A stretch of 64,000 nt of DNA from Coix lacryma-jobi var. lacryma-jobi (Eukaryota; Streptophyta; Magnoliopsida; Poales; Poaceae). This document shows positions 54,545 to 64,000 of the stretch, one piece after another (the first letter of the stretch is position 1; each line of letters begins with the position of its first letter). The stretch is taken from the NCBI GenBank assembly GCA_009763385.1, contig VDCT01000286.1:1279962-1343961 (forward strand), given 5' to 3'. Position numbers and translations under genes: made by a program. The notes below the pieces were generated by a model, which saw nothing but the letters and a program-made list of their open reading frames with translations, did not search any database and was not told the DNA's origin.

Positions 54545-55101
54545 TGTTGGAAATACACCTGTCTAACCCCCGCACACGTGAAAGGATAAAGCGAGGGTGG
54601 CCAACTGTCGAGCGGAAGGCGAAGCTGTGAGCAAACAAGACGACAATGTTCTTTACTTTCTTTTCCTCGGAAAAAATCTCTCCCTTTACACTGCTCATCC
54701 CTTGGTATTTATAGGGAATACCAAGGGACGTCGTCCAATTTACAAAAGGGTACAAGAAAGATTCCATAGACCTATACAACGGAAGGGTAGAATCATACAA
54801 ACACAGATGGTGCGAAAACCCTAACTCGTCTTCCCTCTGTCCGCCACCATCCGACCCCGCGTTCCCCCTCGCGGGAAAGCGGGAGTCAACCTCGTGCTTG
54901 TGGAATTGTTGCCGTTATGGCGAAGGTCAGCGTCCGCTCCCTGCCCGACGAGTCTCCATGCTCCCTGCACGCGAAAGTCAGAAAGCGATATGTAGGTCGT
55001 GTTAGCGGCGAAGGTTTTCCTGAAGGTTTCTTGGGAGTGCGAAGGTTGTCTCCTTATGACAGCTCGCGTGTCGTCACTGCCGAGGGTCCCTTTCCCCAAC
55101 A
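54545..55101 (-). repeat. 3' LTR of Tat element 1
   Basis: 557 bp bounded by TGTTGGAAATAC and CCCCAACA, matching the LTR at 62705-63491 through TTGGTATTTATAGGGAATACC, ATTACAAAAGGGTACA and GAGGGTCCCTT. It is about 230 bp shorter than that copy. The flanking pentanucleotide is TAGAG. Confidence 0.88.
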
Positions 55102-55296
55102 GTAGCCCCTCGATGACTTGGATCAAGTAACGGTCCTTGGGCCCAAGCAGCGTCCCTTGTTGTGAAAAGAAAAGTGGCCCTTGGCAGCGACGCCCGCGAA
55201 TGCTTGTGGGCCGGGCCGTCAGGTTTGTTTCATTTTTTGTGCCGCGTTTTCGGGGATTGCGCCGATTTTCTTGGTTTCCGCTGCTCACCCTCTGCC

Positions 55297-55304
55297 TATA
55301 AATA
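55297..55304 (+). promoter_or_regulatory. TATA box of the antisense gene, element 1
   Basis: TATAAATA lies 143 bp upstream of the ATG at 55440, within GCCTATAAATAGATGGGGTG. The same box and surroundings occur in element 2 (63686), 155 bp before its ATG. Confidence 0.7.
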
Positions 55305-55439
55305 GATGGGGTGGGTGAGCTAGTTGTAATTGTGTCGTGTCTTTGCTCTAGCCTTCTTGCTGTTGCGATCTATTTGTTGCGAAGGTTTTTAGTTTTTTAG
55401 TTGTAGTGAAGCCTTTGCGAAGGTCTTTTGTTTTTAGTC

Positions 55440-58400
55440 ATGGTCAGGTTGAAACAGACTGCTCGTCCGGCGTCTCCAACTGTCGCCGGTGATGGGGTGA
55501 CCTTCGAATTTGGTCTTAGTCGCGTTAGTGGTTCAGATCTGGCGTCCTACCTTAGACGAGGCTGGATTGAGGAGGGGAGAGCGAGGGCCAGCGGAGGGGA
55601 GACTGTCCCGAAGCCTGGGCCTGATGAGGTGGTGGTATTTGAAGAGTTTTTTGCAGCTGGTCTTCGTTTTCCAGTGACTTCCTTCGTGACTTCGGTTCTT
55701 CAGCGATCAATTTGAAGTTTCATCAGCTGACTCCTTCTTGCTTCACGAAGCTCTCTATATTTGTTTGGGCGTGCCGCTCTCAAGGTGTTGTTCCGCACGT
55801 CGAGGGTTTTGTGCGTACCCACCGTGTCCATATGCAGCCTCGGAAGATCACTGATGGTGAAGGTAACACCAGCTTGGGACAGTTTGCTGTGTACACCTTT
55901 TGTCACCGCGCTGGCTCGGAGCTTCCGGTGCAAGCTCAGAAGAATAAGTGGACAAGCGGTTGGCAGGAATTTTGGTTCTATTACAAACTTGGGGATGCTG
56001 CGGGGCTTTGCGGAGACCTTCCAGTTCTTGGAGATGTTTCTGCCGAAGCTTTGATGACTGAGGAAGCGCATGCTGCTGTTGATAGCCTCAGAGTGGTTGC
56101 TCGCTCTCAGTGTGCTCGGGATCTGGTTGAGGAGTATTGTTGTGCGAAGGTTTGGCCTCTTAGCCGAAAGCAGTCCTGGTTTGAGGTTGAGGATGATCCA
56201 TTGTACGAGAAGAGAGGTTTGAAAAAACCGAAGTTGGATTTGTATAAAATCTAGGAGGCTACACTTAAGAAGTTTCCAAATCGGAAAAGTGGCGTCGAGG
56301 CTGTTCTAAAGCCGGTGCAGCAAAAAGCGGAGGACCTAGTTGGAAAACTTACCACACTGGAAGTTAAGGCAATTCATGAAGCGGTGGGTAGCGGAGGTCG
56401 GGTTAACAAGATTTTTGATATGTTCGGCATTCCTTATCCTGATTGGCCGGCCCCCATGAGTGAGGATGCCCCTAAAAAGAGGAAACGCTCGTCCACCGGA
56501 GAGAAAGATGGTGCGACGGAGTCTAAAAGGGGGCGCGACCGAGGCCGTGGTAGCGTTGGCGGTGGTCGAGCGAAAACATTGGCGACCAAGGTCGCTGTTG
56601 CGACGGCCGCCACTGGCGCGTCGGGTTCTACGGCCTTGGCGTTAGGCCGAGGTGGCGCAAGGGTTGGTTCCGTTGCTAGCGGGCGTGCGCCGCGTGTTGG
56701 GGGAATTAGCGCTCTTATTCAGATTTCTGATGACGAGGCTGCATCTGACGAGGAAGGTGGTGGTGAGGAGAAAGGAAACGAGAAAGGGGGGAGCTCCGAG
56801 GTTAGTTCGTCTAACGATGATTCTGGTACCTCCGGAAGCGACTCTGGAGTTGGGGAAGAAAACTCTGGAGAGGATAGGCATGGGAAGAGAGTTGCTTCGC
56901 CTTCTGCAGAGTTGATGGTTTTTGCTGATGTGGGAGGGGTGCTTCGGGGCCTCGAGGCCGATAGCCCCGAGTGCGGGTCGATACCCGAATTTGCTAGCTC
57001 GCATATTTGGGTGGGTTGTTTTGAGGCACCCGGTAATCTTGAAGCTGAGCGGAACCCAGGCAAAAGGCCATATGGTGAAGCGAGTCGTTCGAGTCTTCCG
57101 TATTTTGCGAAAAAAATCGGAGTTTCAGACCCGGCGACGGAGCTGTTTACAAGTCCAGACCTTCGGACATGTCATTTGCAGTGTGATCCGGAAGAAAGGC
57201 ATTTTCTTGGTCGTATTTTTGGTCGTGTTTGTGTGCCGGAGGCTGAGCTCCTTCTTGCCAACCAACCGATGGTCGATATTTTGGACGATGTTGATGTCAA
57301 GTTGGCGGAGTTGATGCTTTTAAACCGTTTGGCTCGACGAAGGGCTGGTTATAACATGGATTATCTCAATGGCCGAATAGACGATCTTGAGCGAGAAAAC
57401 GAGAAACTCCGCCGAAGCTTAGAAAATAAGGAGATTGAAGTTAAAAGTGCACTGGAGAAAGCTGCGAAGTCCCGGGAAGAAGCTGTAGAGTTGGCGAAGC
57501 GTAACGCAGACTTGGTTGTGGCTAACAAAGATAAAGACAAGGCTCTGGCCTCGGTGAAGGACCAAGTTGATGAACTGACGGGTCGTGGCGTGCTAGCATG
57601 GAGACGATAAAGACTAAGCTTGACGGATGCTTAACCGAGGTCGGTGGTTCTGCCGGAGAGTCGCTTCCTGCTGATGCTAATGCTGAGGTTTTTGTGGATT
57701 GGCTTAGCGCAGAGCTTGATGTCTTCAGTTCGCTGGTTGAGAATGCGGCTGACTCCGGGGGCTATGCTGGAGCTTTGGCCATGGCTAGCACACTCCGACA
57801 GGCAGATTGTGATCACCTTCGCAAGATTAAACGGCCGAGCCATGTTTTTCCAACCGTCGAAGAGGTGCATGCGCTGAAAGTCAACGATGCTGAAGTTCGC
57901 AACTGCGCGATGCGCTTTTTGCGCAGGTTTTGGATAGCTGGCGGTGGTCACTCCCTAGCTTTCGAGGAGGCCGCCGAAGCAACCCGTCAGGTAGGAGAGG
58001 CGCAAGATTTATCGTTTTCGCTTGTGAGTCGTTTATGTTGGGTTTGTTTGAAGTTATTAAAGCTAGTTTTATTGATGTGTATTTTTTGTAGGCCCGAAAG
58101 GAGGCACTACCTTCGCCACCGGCGAACGAGGACGTCCTGGGTTGTTCCAATACTACGCTGGTGCGAAGCTTTGCAGATGTTGATGTGGTTCCCTTGATTG
58201 AACAAGCTCCTACCACTAAAGAGGCTGTTGTGGAAGAGGTGGCCGTGGTCGAAGCGTCTGCTGCTGACCGGTTCATGGCGGAGACTGCGGCAACTAGTGA
58301 AGTTGAAGGGGAAAGGCATGAGGATCCCAAGCAGGTGTGAGAATTAGGGAAGAAAAGATAGGTTATTTTGTAAGGTTTTGCGAGGGTAGGGTAGGGTTGT

Positions 58401-60530
58401 TAAGGACTGAGTCTCTGTTTGATTATTTTGAATATGCAGGTTCCTGATGGAACCGTGCCTGAGGTGTTTGATGTGACGCCCCTCATGTTAAATTATCAGG
58501 ATACTTTTATAACCGATGAGTCATGGGCTCGGGCGAAGCTCAGACATCCTTCGCTTTCTTTCGAGCATTTTTGGTGGTCTAAGGTGCGAAGGTATGATTT
58601 AAAAAATAGTTGAACGCATCTTGGCCCCTAGTGGGTTTCGGTGATTGGATGAAACACAAGATTACTGTGACTAACGTGTGTTTTGCAGAAACAAGATTGA
58701 GTTAGGTCACGGTAATGGAGACGATACGGGCATATGGAGTTCATGTCCCCTGGCGATGGATATCGTTTCGGTTTTCAAAGGACAGACAACGAAGACGGTG
58801 GTAGACTAGGCTAAGTGTCATTTGGTGTTGGAGGACACTCAGGTAGTCTTAGGTCTTTGTTTTTCCTTTGGCCGTACTATAAAGGGGAGCGTGAATCAGT
58901 AGCTTGACCTAGATGAGTCTATTGAGGTAGGTGTGGTGTACACTTGTTATTTCATAGCCCTAGGTAGCTCAGAGAGATGCCTTATGACAAGAGGAACAAA
59001 AGTTGTTAAGGCCGCGTCGCGATCCGAGTTGGTTTTGACCTAGATATAGGCATCGGATGCTGGCCTGGTGGGCATCTGAGCCTCCGATGCTCACCCCGAC
59101 TAGTGTTTTGTCTGGTGCGTGGCATCATAGGCTCCGATGTTGCCACATCGGATGCTCCCGTGCCACTGTTCACTTGCGAGTGAACTGTGGGATGCATCAG
59201 ACGCTGGCATCGGATGCTGAGGGCCAGCATCCGATGGCCGTTCAGAGAGGTTCCAGAGAGGGTAAATCTACATCGGATGCTTTCGATGTGGAGGCATCGG
59301 ACGCTGCCCAGCGTCCGATGCTCCTTTAACATGTCTGACAAGATGGTACAGTCGACCGTTGGTCGAGGTCATCGGCGCGTCTGATGCCCTGCATCGGAGC
59401 GTCCGATGCCCCGCAGAAGCACCAGTTTGGTGCTGTTTTGGATGACCGGTTGGGGGAGTATTTATACTCATTCCCTCCATCCATTAGAGTGTTCTTGCCA
59501 CTTCCATCTGCTGAGAGACACATTGTGAGTGTGAGAAAGTGCAAGAGCCCTAGTGAGGTTGAGTGAATTGCTAATTGAGAGAATTAGACACCTCCTAGTG
59601 AGAATTGAGTAGCAAGTGTGCATCCATCCATATCTTTGGCCTTGTCTTGGTCAAGTGAGAGTTCTAGCTTGTTACTCTTGGTGATCGGCATCACCTAGAC
59701 GGCTTGGTGGCGATCGGAGAGCTTGGTGATCATCCGCAGGCATTGTGGATGACCCAAGCCAAGTTGTGACCGGTAGCGAGCGATTCACCGGGCTGGAGTG
59801 GCGAAGAATCAGCTCGTAGTGAGCACTTGATCCTTGCGCGGATCAAGGGGGAGCGATACCCTTGCGCGGGTGCTCCAACGAGGACTAGGGGGTGTGCCGA
59901 CACCTCGATACCTCGGCAAAAAGATCGTCATGTCATCTCTACTCTCTTTACTACGCATTTACCTTTGAGCAATTCAATTCCGCATTTACTTGTTGTTCTT
60001 TCATAAGTTGAATTGCCATGCTAGAGTAGAAATGGTTTAGCGATAGTCTTTTGTGCGGTTGATTCTAGTCAAACACACTTCTAGGCACTAGGGGGTTAAT
60101 TGGGGCTTGATAGGTTTTAATTCTTGCAAGAAGTTTTAGAAAAGCCCAATTCACCCCCCCTCTTGGGCATCTTGATCCTTTCAACAGTCGTTCGAGCTGT
60201 TTTTGGCACAATGCGAACTACACAGACCGGCAAGCTACGCGTCTTTTGTTTGGTTCTTCTTCGCAAATTCCTGTTGATGATGACATTGATGAGAACACGA
60301 CATTGGATTTCTTGTTTGGGCGTAGTAATCTTAATGTGGGTCCAGACGGTTCTCTTGTGATTCCGAAGGAGGAGCCTTTAGAGAGTGGCAACATAAATCG
60401 TAGATACATGTATAGAGCGAGGGTATTGCCCGGGGAGCTGCGATTGTGCCTGCAGCTCCTTTACTATGGGGTCCTATTGTTCCGATGGAGACGGAATTTG
60501 AAGTGGACCACGAAGGTTGTGATGATGTAA
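55440..60530 (+). pseudogene. Antisense Transposase_28-type gene of the Tat element, multiply broken
   Basis: From the ATG at 55440, the first 270 residues match the plant Transposase_28 ('putative gypsy type transposon') domain: TFEFGLSRV, FHQLTPSCFTKLSIFVWAC, GNTSLGQFAVYTF, WQEFWFYYKL. A basic and Gly/Ala-rich linker with an acidic segment (56450-56880) and a long coiled coil (57300-57900) follow. Introns appear at about 58025-58091, 58336-58439 and after 58591. The last exon resumes after the solo LTR with LLFGSSSQIPVDDDIDEN. Lesions are a frame change near 55703, an in-frame TAG at 56252-56254 and a frame change near 57590-57600. The function of the intact family protein is unknown; it was once named as a transposase without evidence. 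Confidence 0.75.
58611..60183 (+). mobile_element. Copia-like solo LTR inside the antisense gene (1,573 bp)
   Basis: It begins TGAACGCATCTTGGCCCC and ends GGGCATCTTGATCCTTTCA, with the CACCCCCCCTCTTGGGC run common to grass Copia LTRs. The flanking pentamers ATAGT (58606-58610) and ACAGT (60184-60188) differ by one base, consistent with an aged target duplication. Repeated GCATCGGA(T/C)GCT motifs fill 59040-59430. There is no second LTR or coding region, so it is a solo LTR left by recombination. It lies in an apparent intron of the host element's antisense gene. Confidence 0.78.
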
Positions 60531-60686
60531 CATTTATTGTAAATAGTGAGGATGCATTGTAACTAGGTACTTCCAGAAGTTTTGTTCCACGCTGTAATGT
60601 ATTTGTACTTGTGTGAATTTCGTAAGATTGTTTTGCCCCAGTGTGGGTTGGTTTTGAATTTTAAGATAGTTGAATTTTGATGACTC

Positions 60687-61245
60687 CTGTCTCTTTTGGT
60701 GAGACTCGACTTCAACGTTTATGAAAGTTGTTTAGGAGGAAGCAGCGACGCCCCCTGTCTTTTTCAGTGAGGCTCGCTTTTAACGTTTATGAAAGCTATT
60801 TAGGAGGAAGCAGCGACGCCCTCTGTCTTTTTCAGCGAGGCTCGCTTTTAACGTTTATGAAAGCTGTTTAGAAGAAAGCAGCGACGCCCCCTATCTTTTT
60901 CAGCGAAGCTCGCTTTTAACGTTTATGAAAGCTATTTAGGAGGAAGCAGCGACGCCCCCTGTCTTTTTCAGCGAGGCTCACTTTTAACGTTTATGAAAGC
61001 TGTTTAGGAGGAAGCAGTGACGCCCCCTGTCTTTTTCAGCGAGGCTCGCTTTTAACGTTTATGAAAACTGTTTAGGAGGAAGCAGCGACGCCCCCTGTCT
61101 TTTTCAGCGAGGCTCGTTTTTAACGTTTATGAAAACTGTTTAGGAGGAAGCAGCGACGCCCCCTGTCTTTTTCAGCGAGGCTCGCTTTTAACGTTTATGA
61201 AAGCTATTTAAGAGGAAACAACGACGCCCCCTGTCTTTTTAGCGA
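60687..61245. repeat. 68-bp tandem repeat (eight copies)
   Basis: AGCAGCGACGCCCCCTGTCT starts units at 60741, 60809, 60877, 60945, 61013, 61081, 61149 and 61217. Every spacing is exactly 68 bp, with few substitutions. Confidence 0.97.
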
Positions 61246-61289
61246 GCCCCTGGCGTTTCTATGATTTTTTTGGACTTCGTGCCTCCCCT

Positions 61290-61830
61290 TATCTTAGGTG
61301 GAGGTGATGTTTGCCTTGCAAGCCGTACTTGATTTTTTGGAGCTTCGCGCCTCCCCTTGTTTTAGGTGGAGGTGAAGTTTGCAATACAAGCCCCTGGCGT
61401 TTTGAGCGAGGGTACTTGATTTTTTGGGACTTCGCGCCTTCCCTTGTTTTAGGTGGAGGTGAAGTTTGCAAAATAAGCCCCTGACATTTTGAGCGAGGGT
61501 ACTTGATTTTTTGGGACTTCGCGCCTCCCCTTGTTTTAGGTGGAGGTGAAGTTTGCAATAACAAGCCCCTGGCGTTTTGAGCGAGGGTATTGATTTTTTG
61601 GGACTTCGCGCCTCCCCTTGTTTTAGGTGGAGGTGAAGTTTGCAATAACAAGCCCCTAACATTTTGAGCGAGGGTACTTGTTTTTTGGGACTTCGCGCCT
61701 CCCCTTGTTTTAGGTAGAGGTGAAGTTTGCAATAACAAGCCCCTGGCGTTTTGAGCGAGGGTACTTGTTTTTTGAGACTTCGCGCCTCCCCTTGTTTTAG
61801 GTGGAGGTGAAGTTTGCAATAACAAGTTTG
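61290..61830. repeat. 87-bp tandem repeat (six copies)
   Basis: TTCGCGCCTCCCCTTG marks copies at about 61344, 61431, 61518, 61605, 61692 and 61779, an exact 87-bp period after the first. Because 87 is a multiple of three, two minus-strand frames stay open through the array (up to 187 codons), but they are repeat artefacts. Confidence 0.97.
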
Positions 61831-62124
61831 TTTCGACATGATTGTGTTTTGAAACAATCTTTGGGGATTTTCATCGATGTAAGCGCTCTTGGTGAAGAGT
61901 CGCTTTTTTCGATGTTGATGGAAAAAGAAAAGTTTGGAGTTTCTTTTTTGAGGATTGTTGCTTGTATTAAGGATTTGGATGTTGTCTCGTTAAAAAACCT
62001 TACACCCCTTCGTAAGGAAAAAGAGTGCAGCTCCTTTATTTTTGTTACATAGTATGGTACTGGAAGGGAAAAATAGAAAGATGAAAAAACAAATTACATG
62101 TTGCGAGAGCTCTCTAAGGCTCCG

Positions 62125-62703
62125 CTATGGGTAGTATTTGCGAAGGTCATTGACATTCCAAGTATGCGGCAGGCGGTTTCCTTCACTGTCGGAGAGGTGG
62201 TAGGACCCTGGGCGATTGCATTCTATTATCAAGTATGGTCCCGACCATTTTGGCTGAAATTTCCTTGCCATTTTGGCGTTTTGTTTCCGAATGAGGATGT
62301 GGTCACCCTTCTTCAAGTCATTGATTCTCACTTTTTTGTCTCTTCACTTTTTGGTTTCCTCTTGATATTTGCGAAGGTTGTGCACTGAGCTGCATCTTGT
62401 TTCTTCGAGCAAATCTTTATCTGTCAGCTGGTTTTGTTCGTCTGATTCGAGGGTTGTTCTGAGTGAGCCATATTTCAATTCTTCTGGTAACACTGCTTCT
62501 TCTCCAAAGAGGAGCCTAAAAGGTGTGAACTTGGTTGCTCTGCACTCTGATGTGTTATGTGACCAGGTGGCCGAGGTTAGCTCTTCCGCCCACTTTCCCT
62601 TGGGTCTGCCTTGGAGTTTTTTGGATATTGCTTGAAAAATAGTGGCATTAGCTCTTTCAACAAGGTCGTTCGATTGAGGATGGCGGACTAAGGCGAAGCA
62701 CAA
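62125..62703 (-). pseudogene. Gypsy integrase C-terminal fragment, element 1
   Basis: Minus-strand residues include VRHPQSNDLVERANATIFQA, WSHNTSECRATKFTPFRLLF and EEAVLPEE of the integrase core. After an in-frame TGA (62346-62344) come KKGDHILIRKQN, FQPKWSGPYLI and WNVNDLRKYYP of the GPY-type C-terminus. The upstream end is cut by the LTR of element 2. This is the end of pol and confirms the minus orientation of element 1. Confidence 0.92.
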
Positions 62704-62704
62704 C

Positions 62705-63491
62705 TGTTGGAACTACGCTTGCTCCCCTTCGCTCTCGTGCGAGGGAAAGGCGAAGGTGGCCAAGCGTCGAAGGCAGAAAACGAAGGTAAAGGGAACAAAG
62801 ACTATTATCGTAGCTCTCTTCCCAAAAAATCGTTCCTTTACACTGTTCACTCCTTGGTATTTATAGGGAATACCAAGGGTCATGGGATCAATTACAAAAG
62901 GGTACAGGAAAGATTCCCTGGCTCCACACAGGGAGGAGGGGTAATAACATAAAAACACAGCTAAGGTGAAAACCCTAGTCAGCCTCCTTCCAGCGCGCCG
63001 CCACCTGATTCTTATCGCCTTCGAGAGGGGAGAACGAGTGCCAGACCCTCGATCTCGCTTGCCCCCGGGCCAGCGCTCCACTGACGCTTGCCAGATCCAT
63101 CGCTCCAAGCGGAATGGCCTCGAAGGCCGGCGAGGGTCGCCTGCCGCGTTGTCGTCACGCCTTAACCTCGCGACGGAAAGACGAGGGCCGACCTTCGTCC
63201 TGCGGAGGTATCCGTCCAGTCGCAGAGCTTGAGGTCCTTCGCCACCAGTTGGATCTGGGCCTTTCGGCGAAGGTACGCGGGATGCGCGAGGGTCACTCCC
63301 ATCGCTCTTCACGCCCTTTTCCTGCAAAAGGTACCTGAACACTTCCGAAGGTTGGGTCAGTGTCCAGAGGTTTGAATGGCGACCTGAGAGACTTGACAGG
63401 ATGAAATAGGGGGATAGAGAGCGAAGGTGCGCGGGCCGTTTTGTTGAGCCAGTCTGCGTGGCGCCTCTGCCGAGGGTCCCTTCCCCCAACA
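62705..63491 (-). repeat. 3' LTR of Tat element 2
   Basis: 787 bp from TGTTGGAACTACGC to CCCCCAACA. It is homologous to 54545-55101 at both ends, with a longer and more diverged middle (62990-63440). GAGGGGCTAC (minus strand) adjoins it at 63492-63501. Confidence 0.9.
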
Positions 63492-63685
63492 GTAGCCCCT
63501 CGTTGTCTTGGATCTAAAGAACAGTGTTTAGGCCCAAGCAGCGCCTTTCAACGGGAAATGAGACGGGATCCTTGGTAGCGACGCCCGCGGGTGCTTTTGG
63601 GCCGGGCCGTTGTATTGTTTTTGAACTGGAGTCCGTTTCGTTTTTTGTGCGGGTTTTATTGGGTGGGGCTCTCCGCCATCCGGCC

Positions 63686-63693
63686 TATAAATA
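63686..63693 (+). promoter_or_regulatory. TATA box of the antisense gene, element 2
   Basis: TATAAATA in GGCCTATAAATAGAAGGGG, conserved with 55297. Confidence 0.7.
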
Positions 63694-63840
63694 GAAGGGG
63701 TGGGTGAGGAGCTTGGATTGCGCCCTCCTCTGCTATAGCCATCCTGCTGTTGCGATTTGCTTGTGGCGAAGGTTTGTTTTAGCTTGCGTACGAGGGTTGA
63801 GTTTGGCATTCGTTGTTCGATAGTGTCAGGAGCTAAAGAG

Positions 63841-64000
63841 ATGGCCAAGTTGAAGCAGACCGCTCGCGCTGTTTCTCCCACTATCGCGGATGAGGGGATT
63901 ACCTTCGAGTTCGGTCTCAGCCGGGTTTGCGCCTCTGAGATTGCATCTTATGTCAGGTGGGGTTGGATTGAGGAAGGCAAGGCGAGGATTAGTGCTGGGG
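63841..64000 (+). CDS. Antisense Transposase_28-type gene, element 2 (N-terminus only)
   Basis: From the ATG at 63841 the 53 codons in the window are open and closely match the first exon at 55440 (KLKQTARAVSPT, ITFEFGLSRV, GWIEEGKARI). It is cut by the window edge, so whether the whole gene is intact cannot be told. Its position just inside the 3' LTR, with its own TATA box, is the same as in element 1. Confidence 0.75.
   Translation, partial: MAKLKQTARAVSPTIADEGITFEFGLSRVCASEIASYVRWGWIEEGKARISAG

Larger units (their letters stand above)
54545..62704 (-). mobile_element. Gypsy retrotransposon, Tat lineage, element 1 (3' part)
   Basis: Read on the minus strand: an integrase fragment (62703-62125), two tandem repeat blocks, an antisense (plus-strand) gene, a polypurine tract GAGGGGCTAC next to the LTR, and the 3' LTR (55101-54545). 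An antisense gene between pol and the 3' LTR is a known feature of Tat-type grass elements. The rest of pol and the 5' LTR lie beyond the second element inserted at 62705 and are outside the window. Confidence 0.8.
62705..64000 (-). mobile_element. Gypsy retrotransposon, Tat lineage, element 2 (3' end; continues outside window)
   Basis: A second member of the same family, also on the minus strand, is inserted in the integrase of element 1; the left flanking pentamer is ACAAC (62700-62704). Its 3' LTR, polypurine tract and antisense gene start are in the window. Confidence 0.85.

Noticed and set aside
61289..61857. 178-187-residue minus-strand repeat proteins
   Set aside because: An 87-bp tandem repeat keeps frames open automatically, and there is no conserved start or neighbouring gene support.

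Overview
This is nuclear DNA of a grass, most likely a panicoid (maize/sorghum/millet group). The evidence is CACTA (En/Spm) transposons with the grass-typical subterminal repeats TTTAGTCCCGGTTGG and TTTGCCGAGTGCC, Stowaway MITEs beginning CTCCCTCCGT, a Tat-type Gypsy retrotransposon, LINE and Copia remnants, and GT-AG introns throughout. Almost the whole window is nested transposable elements. The only clearly intact cellular gene is an intronless L-type lectin receptor kinase at 51.0-53.2 kb (minus strand).

Layout. 1-12742: most of one CACTA element (C1, minus strand; left terminus outside the window). It carries a TNP2-like transposase, a small RNase H1 N-terminal/viroplasmin-like ORF, and a TNPA-like gene fused to a Ulp1 (C48) protease domain whose triad is intact. 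Each of its two promoters is preceded by an array of subterminal-type palindromes. C1 sits inside a Stowaway MITE. 12743-15289: the rest of that MITE, a 395-bp non-autonomous CACTA with a tRNA-like segment, and unassigned DNA. 15290-21274: a second CACTA family (C2, plus strand), internally deleted so that the transposase N-terminus abuts the second gene. 21317-23930: CACTA fragments, including an old element whose transposase exon is split by a Stowaway MITE and which hosts a younger CACTA. 24.7-27.4 kb: MITEs and microsatellites. 27628-29148: a complete non-autonomous CACTA. 29196-38411: CACTA C3, a relative of C2, with a 400-bp-arm hairpin, a captured DegP/HtrA protease exon and two mutated transposon genes.

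38.4-40.0 kb: LTR fragments. 40.27-45.07 kb: a satellite of about 235-bp monomers, each with its own CA-rich tract, interrupted by a MITE. 45.1-48.4 kb: a Harbinger-like element, another MITE, a broken gene fragment and a truncated LINE. 48.4-51.0 kb: AT-rich intergenic DNA. 51.05-53.18 kb: the receptor kinase. 53.4-54.5 kb: tandem duplications. 54545-64000: two Tat-lineage Gypsy elements on the minus strand, the second inserted in the integrase of the first. Both carry an antisense (plus-strand) gene of the Transposase_28 type with its own TATA box. In the first copy this gene is broken and contains a Copia-like solo LTR.

How the parts relate. C1 could encode all functions needed by the two small CACTA elements at 13.7 and 22.1 kb, which share its terminus. 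C2 and C3 are two states of another family: C2 has a nearly clean second gene but no transposase, and C3 has a full-length but mutated transposase. Three small CACTA elements contain tRNA-like A-box/B-box segments, and C2 and C3 share a hairpin between two subterminal arrays. I consider these two patterns the least explained features of the window. All family assignments come from reading the sequence; no searches were run.
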